NCBI RefSeq assembly: GCF_003439125.1
Contig: NZ_QSUU01000001.1
Span: 185,899 to 194,898 of the forward strand
Direction: 5' to 3'
Source: Collinsella sp. OM04-5
Lineage (GTDB): Bacteria; Actinomycetota; Coriobacteriia; Coriobacteriales; Coriobacteriaceae
Length of the DNA stretch: 9,000 nt
Shown one piece after another: positions 1 to 6,112 of the stretch. The stretch's first letter is position 1. The number at the start of each line of letters is the position of its first letter. The translations under genes were made by a program, and so were the position numbers. The notes under the pieces were generated by a model. That model saw only the letters and a list, made by a program, of their open reading frames with translations, made no database searches and was not told the DNA's origin.

Positions 1-3
1 GGC

Positions 4-33
4 GCGCGGCCTTTTAGGCCGCGCTTTTGTTTT
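4..33 (+). terminator. Rho-independent terminator of an upstream gene
   Basis: A perfect 8-bp GC stem (GCGCGGCC at 4-11, GGCCGCGC at 17-24) encloses a 5-nt TTTTA loop and is followed by TTTTGTTTT (25-33). This is a standard intrinsic terminator for a + strand gene that ends before the window begins. No coding sequence from that gene is visible here. Confidence 0.85.
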
Positions 34-57
34 GGTTCGCGCCATGTGGGGGTGATG

Positions 58-268
58 GCGACGTGCATTTTTGCGAGTATTCTGCAACCGAAGGCCCCTG
101 CATACCGACCTCGGGCAAAAAATCGGGATTTCTCGATGTTTTCTACGAATGATGGGCGGGGTTATGGGCTGACAGCGTTTGATTTGCAGGGATATTCGCG
201 GTCTTTGGCATTTATCGTAGCGCCCGAAGCCCTTGGTTATGTTGAATACTCCTAAAAATGCACGGCGC
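58..268. repeat. Segment bounded by imperfect inverted repeats (possible MITE-like or intergenic repeat element)
   Basis: The left arm (58-82) and the reverse complement of the right arm (268-244) agree at 22 of 25 positions. They share the cores CGTGCATTTTT and GAGTATTC. The arms enclose 161 bp, giving a 211-bp unit without obvious transposase coding. A 69-codon + strand frame runs from 46 and stops inside the right arm at 253-255. It has no convincing ribosome binding site and no family I recognise, so I do not call it a gene. I see no clear target-site duplication. A small non-autonomous mobile element or a structured intergenic repeat are the leading readings. Confidence 0.45.
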
Positions 269-287
269 TTAGAGGGGGACCTTCGCG

Positions 288-333
288 AAAAAGGAAACCG
301 CCCCGTCGAAGTATGCATTCGACGGGGCGGTTT
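288..333 (-). terminator. Rho-independent terminator of lemA
   Basis: A perfect 16-bp stem (295-310 with 318-333) has a 7-nt loop (GTATGCA). Read on the - strand it is followed by CC and a TTTTT run (292-288). It lies about 37 bp past the lemA stop codon and is correctly oriented for that gene. Confidence 0.92.
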
Positions 334-369
334 ATGCATATAGCCGATTTAGGATGCGCTGCCAAACTA

Positions 370-921
370 CTAGAACTTGACGGTCGGGGCCTGGCGGGCT
401 GCTTCGGCGGCCTCGAAGCCCTGGCGCTCCTTAAACTGGAAGATGCCGGCAAAGATGACAGCCGGGAACGTCTGAATGGCGTTGTTGTAGCTGAGCACGC
501 AGTCGTTGTAGCTCTGGCGTGCATAGCTAATCTTGTTCTCGGTATCCTCGAGCGACGCCTGCAGCTGCGTAAAGTTGGTGTTTGCCTTAAGGTCGGGATA
601 GGCCTCGGCTACGGCGAAGAGCTGGCGTAGCGCACCGGTCAGCACGTTGTCGGCCTCCATCTTGGCCTCGGGCGTGGTGGCCTTGACGGCGGTGTTGCGC
701 GCGCTGATCACGGCGGAGAGCGTCTCCTGCTCGTGCTTGGCGTAGCCCTTGACGGTCTCGACTAGGTTGGGGATCAGGTCGTTGCGGCGCTGCAGCTGCG
801 TATCGATGTTCTGCCAGGCGTTATCGATACGGTTGCGCTTGGTGACCATGTTGTTGTAGATGCCGGCGATGGCGCAGACAATCACAATGACAACAACGAT
901 GCCGATGATGACGGTAATCAT
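370..921 (-). CDS. lemA: LemA family membrane-anchored protein
   Basis: This 183-aa protein is close to the usual LemA length of about 185 aa. Residues 3-21 (VIIGIVVVIVIVCAIAGIY region) form one very hydrophobic segment that serves as the membrane anchor. The family's opening block follows (YNNMVTKRNRIDNAWQNID, then QRRNDLIPNLVETVKGY, about 22-59), and the typical ending FPAVIFAGIFQFKERQGF with a final APTVKF is at 152-183. The rest is predicted to be long helices. LemA proteins are widespread and their biochemical role is poorly defined; none can be assigned here. The ATG start has GGAGA 5 nt upstream on the - strand. The gene stands alone, with its own promoter candidate and strong terminator, and diverges from a TetR-type regulator that could control it. 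No TPM-domain gene, a frequent lemA partner, is visible in this window. Confidence 0.95.
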   Translation of the reverse strand: MITVIIGIVVVIVIVCAIAGIYNNMVTKRNRIDNAWQNIDTQLQRRNDLIPNLVETVKGYAKHEQETLSAVISARNTAVKATTPEAKMEADNVLTGALRQLFAVAEAYPDLKANTNFTQLQASLEDTENKISYARQSYNDCVLSYNNAIQTFPAVIFAGIFQFKERQGFEAAEAARQAPTVKF

Positions 922-982
922 GATGTCTCCGTTTCGAATGGCCGCGGCGGCATGCGCCAGCTGCCGTTGGTATAACGCTACT

Positions 983-1011
983 AGTATACCCGCAACGTTT
1001 TGTCGTGCCGA
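983..1011 (-). promoter_or_regulatory. Candidate lemA promoter
   Basis: On the - strand a TATACT -10 box (988-983) lies 17 bp from TCGGCA (1011-1006), a 4-of-6 match to TTGACA. This places the transcription start about 55-60 nt upstream of the lemA ATG. The region is shared with the upstream side of the divergent TetR-type gene. Assignment rests on consensus matching only. Confidence 0.4.
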
Positions 1012-1077
1012 ACTTTCCGGTAAGCGTTATGTTTTCGGTGGGGTTGGTACCGGGACAAAGCGCACGAGGTACAGGTG

Positions 1078-1083
1078 TAAGAT
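1078..1083 (+). promoter_or_regulatory. Candidate -10 box for the TetR-type gene
   Basis: TAAGAT, within TAAGATATGC, matches the -10 box proposed for the flavodoxin-family gene over ten bases and that of the SRP RNA over eight. No good -35 lies 17 bp upstream; GGGACA (1052-1057) is 20 bp away, an over-long spacer. A second option is TTGACG (1094-1099), 17 bp from GAGGAT (1117-1122), which would give an almost leaderless transcript starting near the GTG at 1133. I cannot choose between them. Confidence 0.3.
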
Positions 1084-1120
1084 ATGCGACAGATTGACGA
1101 GTGTTGTCTTTACCCTGAGG

Positions 1121-1717
1121 ATGGCGATACCAGTGGACCTTCGTATTAAGAAAACCTATCGCGCCCTGTTCGATGCCTTCACCGAGCTTCTCGAGGAGCA
1201 TCGATTTGAGGACCTGACGGTTGCCATGCTGTGCGACCGCGCCATGATTCGCCGCACAACGTTCTACAAGCACTTTCGCGACAAGAACGATTACTTTGCC
1301 TTTTATATCGATGAGCTTATGTCGGGTTTGCCGCAAAAGCGGGTTGGCGAGGGCGGCACGGTGTCGGCCGACGACGTGCGCGTGCTTCGCCACGAGGTGT
1401 TCACCGACGCCATGGACCTGATTCTGGCCCACGAGCAGCTCATGGACAACATTTTGGCGAGCAGCATGTCGGGCATGCTGACCAGCATGATTTGCGATCG
1501 CATTGCCCGCTCTATCCGCGAGCGTGTGATGAGTGCGCTAGACGAGGACGCGCTTGCGCCCGTGTCGCTCGACACGACGGCTGAGTTTGTCGCCGGCGGC
1601 ATTATTCGGCTCTTTACTATGTGGTGGGAATCGGGTCACGATCTGGAGCGTCGCTCCGAGATCGCTGACGTTGTCGATGCACTGTTCGAGCGGACCATGA
1701 CGCCGGTGCATCACTAA
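1121..1717 (+). CDS. TetR/AcrR family transcriptional regulator
   Basis: This 198-aa protein has an N-terminal helix-turn-helix at about residues 15-55. The recognition region reads TVAMLCDRAMIRRTTFYKHF (33-52), matching the TetR pattern in which a helix ends in TFYKHF followed by DK. The opening LRIKKTYRALFDAF resembles TetR relatives that carry a short TetR_C-type ligand domain, often named after DhaS. The C-terminal part is helical and would bind an unknown ligand and form the dimer. The start is uncertain. ATG 1121 has GAGG directly abutting it, too close to act as its ribosome binding site. GTG 1133 would give a protein beginning M-D-L-R-I-K-K-T-Y, where this family usually begins, with GAGG 12 nt upstream. 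It diverges from lemA across about 200 bp, so autoregulation and control of lemA are both plausible. The stop lies 3 bp from the convergent tRNA-Ser. Confidence 0.88.
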   Translation: MAIPVDLRIKKTYRALFDAFTELLEEHRFEDLTVAMLCDRAMIRRTTFYKHFRDKNDYFAFYIDELMSGLPQKRVGEGGTVSADDVRVLRHEVFTDAMDLILAHEQLMDNILASSMSGMLTSMICDRIARSIRERVMSALDEDALAPVSLDTTAEFVAGGIIRLFTMWWESGHDLERRSEIADVVDALFERTMTPVHH

Positions 1718-1720
1718 AAG

Positions 1721-1810
1721 TGGCGGAGAGAGGGGGATTCGAACCCCCGGAACGCTCTCGCGCTCAACGGTTTTCAAGACCGCCGCATTCAACCGCTCTG
1801 CCATCTCTCC
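1721..1810 (-). tRNA. tRNA-Ser(UGA), CCA encoded
   Basis: The 90-nt - strand gene has a 7-bp acceptor stem (GGAGAGA with TCTCTCC), discriminator G and an encoded CCA at 1723-1721. The T arm contains GGGGGTTCGAATCCCCC. The long variable arm (GAGCGCGAGAGCGTTCC region) is typical of class II serine tRNAs. The anticodon loop CTTGAAA places TGA at 1776-1774, reading UCA and probably other UCN codons. The gene lies 51 bp from the divergent tadA-kinase start and 3 bp from the end of the TetR-type gene. No clear intrinsic terminator is visible beyond its 3' end, only a TTTT run inside the regulator's stop region. Confidence 0.98.
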
Positions 1811-1820
1811 GTGAGTCGTA

Positions 1821-1826
1821 ATGATA
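1821..1826 (-). promoter_or_regulatory. Candidate -10 box for tRNA-Ser
   Basis: TATCAT on the - strand ends 10 bp before the tRNA 5' end, the right distance for a short 5' leader. A convincing -35 is not seen; TTGCAA lies only 14 bp further upstream. This short divergent spacer must also hold the start signals of the tadA-kinase gene. Confidence 0.4.
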
Positions 1827-1861
1827 GCATCGTTTTGGATTTGCAACAGGGAAGGCGAACG

Positions 1862-3643
1862 ATGACGATCACCGAAATCGATGAGAAGTTCATGCACGAG
1901 GCGCTGGCGGAGGCGCGAGCCGCCGCTGCGGTGGGCGAGGTACCGATTGGTGCCGTGGTAGTGCGCGCGGATGAGATTGTCGCGAGGGCTCACAATCGCC
2001 GCGAGCTCGACCAGGACCCTTCGGCGCATGCCGAGTTTGCGGCCCTATGCGCCGCCGCGCAGTCGCTCGGCCGCTGGCGCCTTTCCGATTGCACGGTCTA
2101 CGTAACGCTCGAGCCCTGCTGCATGTGCGCGGGGCTTATGGTTAACGCGCGCGTGGGGCGCTGCGTGTACGGCGCGGCCGATGCTAAAGCGGGCGCTCTG
2201 GGGTCGCTATACGACCTCAATGCCGATTCGCGCCTGAATCATCGGTTTAACGTGACGGCCGGCGTGCTGGCAGACGAGTGCCGCGCGGTGTTGAGCAGCT
2301 ATTTTAGTGGGCTGCGTGGCACCGATGGTGCTGGCTGCGGTTGTGGGGCCGATCTTGAAGCACACGCCGCTCACGCCGCAGCGCTTGCAGGTGCCGGTGA
2401 GGATGCTGGCGCGGTAGTTGACTTTGGTCCTGCGTGCCGCCGGCCCCGCCGTGTGCTGCTGGCGATCGACTCCTTTAAGGGCAGTGTGTCGAGTGCGCAG
2501 GCGGAGGAGGCCGTTGCCGAAGGCGTGCGCCGCGTTTGGCCCGATGCCGAGGTGTGCACATTGCTGCTGGCAGATGGTGGCGAGGGGACGCTCGATGCCG
2601 TTGCCGCGTGCGGCGGTGAGATTGTGACTTGCGAGGTGGCAGGTCCCTTGGGCGACCGCGTGTCTGCCCGGATGCTGGTTGATGCCGAGCGCAAGTCCGC
2701 GGTCATCGAGATGGCCGAGGCGGCGGGTATTGGGTATTCACCCTGCACGGAATCGGCGGCGTTGGCGGCCACAACCTATGGCGTGGGTGAGCTCATGCTT
2801 CGCGCGGTTCGCAAGGGCGCAAAGACACTCTATATTGGTCTGGGCGGCAGTGCCACCAACGACGGTGGCGCCGGCATGTTGCAGGCGCTGGGCGCGCGTG
2901 TGGTCGATGATCAGGGCTGCGATGTCGCCCCCGGTCTTGCCGGCCTTGAACACGTGGCGAGTATCGATTTGGCGCCAGCGCTTCAGGCTTTGGATGACGC
3001 TCGTATCGTTGTGCTTTCGGATGTCGAGAATCCGCTTGTAGGGCGTCGCGGCGCGCTTGCAGTGTTTGGCGGACAGAAGGGTCTGCCAGCGGGTGACGCC
3101 GAGGCGCTGAGCAGGTGCGACAGTTGGATGGTCGGCTACGGCCGCCTGCTCGATACGGCAATTGTCGAGGCTCGGGCCCAGGGGTTGTTGCGCGCACCCG
3201 AGGGCGCACGGACATTTGGCTCGGTGCTCGGCGTGCCCGGCGCAGGTGCCGCCGGCGGCCTGGGTGCCGCGCTGCTGGCGCTCGGTGCGGAGCTACGCTC
3301 GGGCGTGGAGACGGTGCTCGATCTCGCGGGGTTTGACGAGCGTGTACGCGATGTCGACCTGGTCATAACGGGCGAGGGCAATATGGACGAGCAATCCGCT
3401 GCCGGCAAGGCGCCAGTGGGCGTGGCCCGTCGTGCGAAACGCTATGGCAAGCCGGTGGTCGCCGTCGTGGGCGGTCGTGCTGACAACCTGGATGCGGTGT
3501 ATGGGCGGGGTATTGACTTGGTTTTGCCGATCTGCCGCAAGCCCATGCCCCTCGACCAGGCACTCGGTGTGCAAGAAGCCACAACCAACCTCATCTGCGT
3601 CGGTGAAGCGGCTGCTCGATCCTACGACCTTGGCCGCATCTAA
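1862..3643 (+). CDS. TadA tRNA adenosine deaminase fused to glycerate kinase
   Basis: One uninterrupted 593-aa frame carries two complete enzymes. Residues 1-153 are TadA, which converts A34 to inosine in tRNA-Arg(ACG). Zinc ligands are H56, C86 and C89, and E58 is the proton-shuttling Glu, in HAE and PCCMC motifs; the domain ends with the usual FNVTAGVL region and YFSGLR. An Ala/Gly-rich linker of about 40 residues (154-196) follows. Residues 197-593 are a type I (GlxK/GarK-like) glycerate kinase, which phosphorylates D-glycerate to phosphoglycerate. Seen in order are AIDSFKGS (201-208), LADGGEGT (236-243), GGSATNDGGAG (328-338), DVENPL (387-392), GAGAAGGLGAA (460-470) and ITGEGNMDEQ (502-511). 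Each half has near-normal family length. ATG 1862 is chosen because AGGGAAGG (1848-1855) lies 6 nt upstream; an in-frame GTG at 1811 abuts the tRNA and lacks a site. A GTG at 2455, just before the kinase core, might allow separate kinase translation. Domain calls are secure; how the product works as one chain is inference. Confidence 0.93.
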   Translation: MTITEIDEKFMHEALAEARAAAAVGEVPIGAVVVRADEIVARAHNRRELDQDPSAHAEFAALCAAAQSLGRWRLSDCTVYVTLEPCCMCAGLMVNARVGRCVYGAADAKAGALGSLYDLNADSRLNHRFNVTAGVLADECRAVLSSYFSGLRGTDGAGCGCGADLEAHAAHAAALAGAGEDAGAVVDFGPACRRPRRVLLAIDSFKGSVSSAQAEEAVAEGVRRVWPDAEVCTLLLADGGEGTLDAVAACGGEIVTCEVAGPLGDRVSARMLVDAERKSAVIEMAEAAGIGYSPCTESAALAATTYGVGELMLRAVRKGAKTLYIGLGGSATNDGGAGMLQALGARVVDDQGCDVAPGLAGLEHVASIDLAPALQALDDARIVVLSDVENPLVGRRGALAVFGGQKGLPAGDAEALSRCDSWMVGYGRLLDTAIVEARAQGLLRAPEGARTFGSVLGVPGAGAAGGLGAALLALGAELRSGVETVLDLAGFDERVRDVDLVITGEGNMDEQSAAGKAPVGVARRAKRYGKPVVAVVGGRADNLDAVYGRGIDLVLPICRKPMPLDQALGVQEATTNLICVGEAAARSYDLGRI

Positions 3644-3661
3644 AACTCATTCCCCTCGATA

Positions 3662-3728
3662 AGTTGCGGTGAAATAGTTCCTGTTTGGCGGCTCAGACAG
3701 CAAAAACAGGAACTATTCCACCGCAACT
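3662..3728. repeat. Long near-perfect palindrome (intergenic hairpin element)
   Basis: The arms at 3662-3686 and 3704-3728 pair over 25 positions with one mismatch (A3672 with C3718) and enclose a 17-nt loop. The arms read AGTTGCGGTG followed by AAATAGTTCCTGTTT. Neither strand has a T tract after the stem, so it is not a classical intrinsic terminator, although the RNA hairpin could protect the 3' end of the upstream tadA-kinase message. The size and symmetry suit a REP-like or MITE-like intergenic element. Confidence 0.75.
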
Positions 3729-3762
3729 CAAAAGTAGTCAAATTAGCCCCAAATTAGGTACC

Positions 3763-3791
3763 TTGCCCCATCGGGCGGAAGCGGGTAAGAT
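3763..3791 (+). promoter_or_regulatory. Promoter of the SRP RNA gene
   Basis: TTGCCC (3763-3768) and TAAGAT (3786-3791) are separated by exactly 17 bp. Transcription would begin about 7 nt downstream, at about 3798, where the terminal helix of the SRP RNA starts. Confidence 0.7.
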
Positions 3792-3797
3792 ATATCG

Positions 3798-3917
3798 AGC
3801 GCCTAGCGCGTTCGATGGGTTCGGATGACGACATGTTCCGAATCTGGTCAGGTCCGGAAGGAAGCAGCCATAAGGAGCCTCTGTCGGGCATCCGAATCCA
3901 TCGAGCGCACGGGCGCT
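3798..3917 (+). ncRNA. ffs: Small signal recognition particle RNA (4.5S type)
   Basis: This is the RNA scaffold of the signal recognition particle. It binds Ffh and helps FtsY-dependent delivery of ribosomes making membrane proteins. The conserved apical domain is at 3846-3869 (GGTCAGGTCCGGAAGGAAGC, then AGCC), with the GGAA tetraloop at 3856-3859. A long helix closes it: 3808-3827 pairs with 3889-3908 through 20 positions with only G-U exceptions. Outer AGCGCC (3798-3803) can pair with GGCGCT (3912-3917). No Alu domain is seen, so it is the short bacterial form of about 120 nt. The ends are inferred from helix closure and the promoter. It follows the tadA-kinase gene, as SRP RNA follows tadA in B. 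subtilis. Confidence 0.95.
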
Positions 3918-3921
3918 TTTT
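3904..3921 (+). terminator. Terminator of the SRP RNA gene
   Basis: AGCGC (3904-3908) and GCGCT (3913-3917) form a 5-bp stem with a 4-nt loop, followed by a five-T run (3917-3921). The stem uses bases that also pair with the 5' end of the SRP RNA, so terminator and mature terminal helix are alternative folds. Confidence 0.7.
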
Positions 3922-3934
3922 GGTGCCGCGACAT

Positions 3935-4029
3935 GGCCCGGCCGGCGACGAGGTATTTGGTGTCTCGCTGGTCCTCGGCTGCGCCTGCGGGATCGCTCGA
4001 CTACCAAATACCTCGCCGCCGGCCCGGCC
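3935..4029. repeat. GC-rich long palindrome (intergenic hairpin element)
   Basis: The arms at 3935-3961 and 4003-4029 pair at 25 of 27 positions around a 41-nt loop. The shared core is CGAGGTATTTGGT preceded by a GGCC/CCGG-rich outer part. There is no T tract beside it, and it starts only 14 bp after the SRP terminator, so termination is not its obvious purpose. It differs in sequence from the palindrome at 3662-3728, so two unrelated hairpin elements flank the SRP RNA gene. Confidence 0.75.
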
Positions 4030-4258
4030 CCGTCGTCCAAAAATCACCCGTAAAGTCGCGTTTATCGGGTAACTTAATCCCTTGCTTTGTGTTGCTCGCT
4101 GGCTTTGCCAAAACAGCGGCGGATACATGCCTTGGGCACTGGTAGCCTTCGTGCTCACTTCGCCTTAACATCTGTAACGAGTTGCTTACGCATCTCCAGG
4201 GCTCTCCGTACTATCATGAATCAGATTGAATTGAAATGATGATAGGGAGCGCCTATAC
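4030..4258. other. Leader region before the ABC exporter genes, no gene seen
   Basis: I see no supported gene here. An imperfect hairpin lies at 4046-4070 (ACCCG-TAAA paired with TTTA-T-CGGGT, one bulged T, 6-nt loop) without a T tract. Near the exporter start, CTATCAT (4211-4217) and ATGATAG (4239-4245) form a 7-bp inverted repeat with a 21-nt spacer. Its right arm overlaps the first bases of the AGGGAG ribosome binding site (4244-4249). A promoter is expected, but the best match (TTACGC, 17 bp, TACTAT at 4208-4213) is weak. Confidence 0.4.
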
Positions 4259-6112
4259 ATGATTGAGCTGCTCAGGCGTTTTGGTGGCAAGTTTCGCCGG
4301 TGTATGGTGATTGGCCCTGCGTGCAAGCTGATCGAAGTGATCTTTGACCTGCTAACGCCGCTGGTGATTGCCCAGATGATCGATAAGGGCATCGGCGCGC
4401 ACGATGTGAACGCCGTCGTCCACTACGGCATGGTGCTCGCCGCCATGGCCGTGATTGGCATCTCGTTTACGCTCGTCTGCCAAAAGATGGCGGCGCTCAC
4501 CTCGCAGGGCATGGGTACTGACATTCGCGGCGCGCTCTACCAGCACATCAACAAGCTGAGCTATGCTGAGCTCGATCGCTTTGGCACGCCGTCGCTCATC
4601 ACGCGCATCACCAACGACGTCAACCAGGTGCAGCTCGCCGTGGCGCTGGGCGTGCGTATGCTCATCCGCTGGCCTTTCCTGGCGGTGGGCTCCATGGTCG
4701 CGGCCCTCGCTATCGACCTTAAGCTCGGCATCATCTTTTTGATCTGCACGCCCGCTATCGGCCTGGTGTTTTGGTTTGTCATGGCGCGCTGCATTCCGTA
4801 CTACAAGCAGCTGCAGGCAAAGCTCGACCGCATCGCGCTCATTTGCCGCGAGGGGCTTTCGGGCGCTCGCGTGGTTCGCGCCTTCGTGCGCGAGGACCAC
4901 GAGCGCGAGCGCTTTGCCCAGGCCGCCGATGACCAGGCCAATACTGCCATCGCGGTGGGTAAGCTCTCGTCGATTCTCAACCCCGTCACGTTTCTTGTGA
5001 TGAACCTGGGCGTGTGCGCCATCCTGTGGGTGGGCGGCATCCAGGTCAACGTGGGCGAGCTAACGCAGGGTCAGGTCATGGCGTTTGTGAACTACATGAC
5101 GCAGACCCTGACCTCCATCGTGTATGTCGCCAACCTGGTCGTGGTCTTTACCAAGGCGAGCGCCAGCGCGTCGCGTATCAACGAGGTGCTCAATTGCGAG
5201 CCGAGCATCACCGACGGGGGCAACCAGCCGGTCGCGCTGCTCAAGCCGGGCAATGTCGCTCCAGTTCCTGCGCTGAGCTTGAGCCATGCGAGCTTCTCTT
5301 TTGGCGCGGGCGCTGCCAACGCCGTCAACGATGTGACCCTGGAGCTCCCGCTGGGCAAGACGCTCGGCATTATTGGCGGTACGGGCAGTGGTAAGTCCAC
5401 GCTCGTCTCGCTCATCCCGCGCCTGTACGATGCGGGCACCGGCAGCGTGAGCGTGATGGGCGCCGACGTGCGCACCTGGCCGCTCGATCAGCTGCGCCAC
5501 GTGGTCGCGACCGTTCCGCAGCGAGCGTCGCTGGTGAGCGGCACCATTCGCAGCAACCTAACCTGGCGCGACGAGGCGGCAACCGACGAGGAGCTCTGGG
5601 CGGCGCTCGACATGGCGCAGGCGAGCGAGTTCGTGCGCAACAAGCCGCAGGGGCTCGATGCCCCGGTCGAGGCGGGCGGCAAGAACTTTAGCGGTGGCCA
5701 GCGCCAGCGCCTGACCATCGCACGTGCCCTGGTGGGCTCTCCACAGGTCCTAATCATGGATGACTCCGCCTCGGCGCTCGACTTTAAGACCGACGCGGCG
5801 CTTCGCCATGCCATCCGCGAGCGCAGCGTGCGCGGTGCCGCCGCGGGCGGGCTCCCACTGACCACGGTGATCGTGAGCCAGCGCGTCTCGACCGTGCGCG
5901 ATGCCGACATGATCTGCGTGCTCGACCACGGTTCGGTCGCGGGCCTGGGCGCGCACGATGAGCTGTACGCGACCTGCCGGCTCTATCGCGAGATTTGCCA
6001 GTCGCAGCTTCGTCGTGAGGAGCTCGAGGGTCAGCGGGGGAGCGCGACGTCCACGTCCACCCCAGGCGCCGCGTGCGCCCTGGCATCCACTTGCGCAAAG
6101 GAGGGCTGCTAA
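4259..6112 (+). CDS. ABC exporter half-transporter with degenerate nucleotide-binding domain
   Basis: A 617-aa type IV (MsbA-like) exporter half. The six-helix membrane domain spans about residues 15-300, with coupling and intracellular-loop sequences such as YAELDRFGTPSLITRITNDV (102-121). The ATPase domain starts near 338: Walker A GTGSGKST (374-381), Q-loop Q421, signature SGGQ (478-481), Walker B ending MDD (500-502). Two catalytic positions are changed. The Glu after Walker B is Asp (D502), and the H-loop His is Gln (Q541, in SQR). These are the changes known in the TM287/BmrC-type subunits of heterodimeric exporters, whose own Walker site is non-catalytic. After about 585 there is a Ser/Thr/Ala-rich tail with three Cys (606, 612, 617) and no recognised domain. 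ATG 4259 has AGGGAG 9 nt upstream. The stop codon directly touches the next gene's ATG. Substrate unknown; drugs, peptides or lipids are all possible for this family. Confidence 0.95.
   Translation: MIELLRRFGGKFRRCMVIGPACKLIEVIFDLLTPLVIAQMIDKGIGAHDVNAVVHYGMVLAAMAVIGISFTLVCQKMAALTSQGMGTDIRGALYQHINKLSYAELDRFGTPSLITRITNDVNQVQLAVALGVRMLIRWPFLAVGSMVAALAIDLKLGIIFLICTPAIGLVFWFVMARCIPYYKQLQAKLDRIALICREGLSGARVVRAFVREDHERERFAQAADDQANTAIAVGKLSSILNPVTFLVMNLGVCAILWVGGIQVNVGELTQGQVMAFVNYMTQTLTSIVYVANLVVVFTKASASASRINEVLNCEPSITDGGNQPVALLKPGNVAPVPALSLSHASFSFGAGAANAVNDVTLELPLGKTLGIIGGTGSGKSTLVSLIPRLYDAGTGSVSVMGADVRTWPLDQLRHVVATVPQRASLVSGTIRSNLTWRDEAATDEELWAALDMAQASEFVRNKPQGLDAPVEAGGKNFSGGQRQRLTIARALVGSPQVLIMDDSASALDFKTDAALRHAIRERSVRGAAAGGLPLTTVIVSQRVSTVRDADMICVLDHGSVAGLGAHDELYATCRLYREICQSQLRREELEGQRGSATSTSTPGAACALASTCAKEGC

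Noticed and set aside
46..255. A 69-codon + strand frame at the left end
   Set aside because: No convincing ribosome binding site, no recognised family, and it lies within and ends inside an inverted-repeat element; better described as part of the repeat.
1811..1861. GTG at 1811 as the start of the tadA-kinase gene
   Set aside because: It abuts the tRNA 5' end, lacks a ribosome binding site and would add 17 residues not found in TadA proteins; ATG 1862 has AGGGAAGG at good spacing.
3662..3728. Intrinsic terminator of the tadA-kinase gene
   Set aside because: The stem is followed by TCAAAAG on the + strand and lacks a T tract in either direction, so it does not meet the intrinsic terminator pattern.
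3738..4158. Several open frames of 85-134 codons on both strands over the SRP RNA and the palindrome
   Set aside because: They overlap a clear structured RNA gene and a long palindrome, which creates mirrored frames on both strands.
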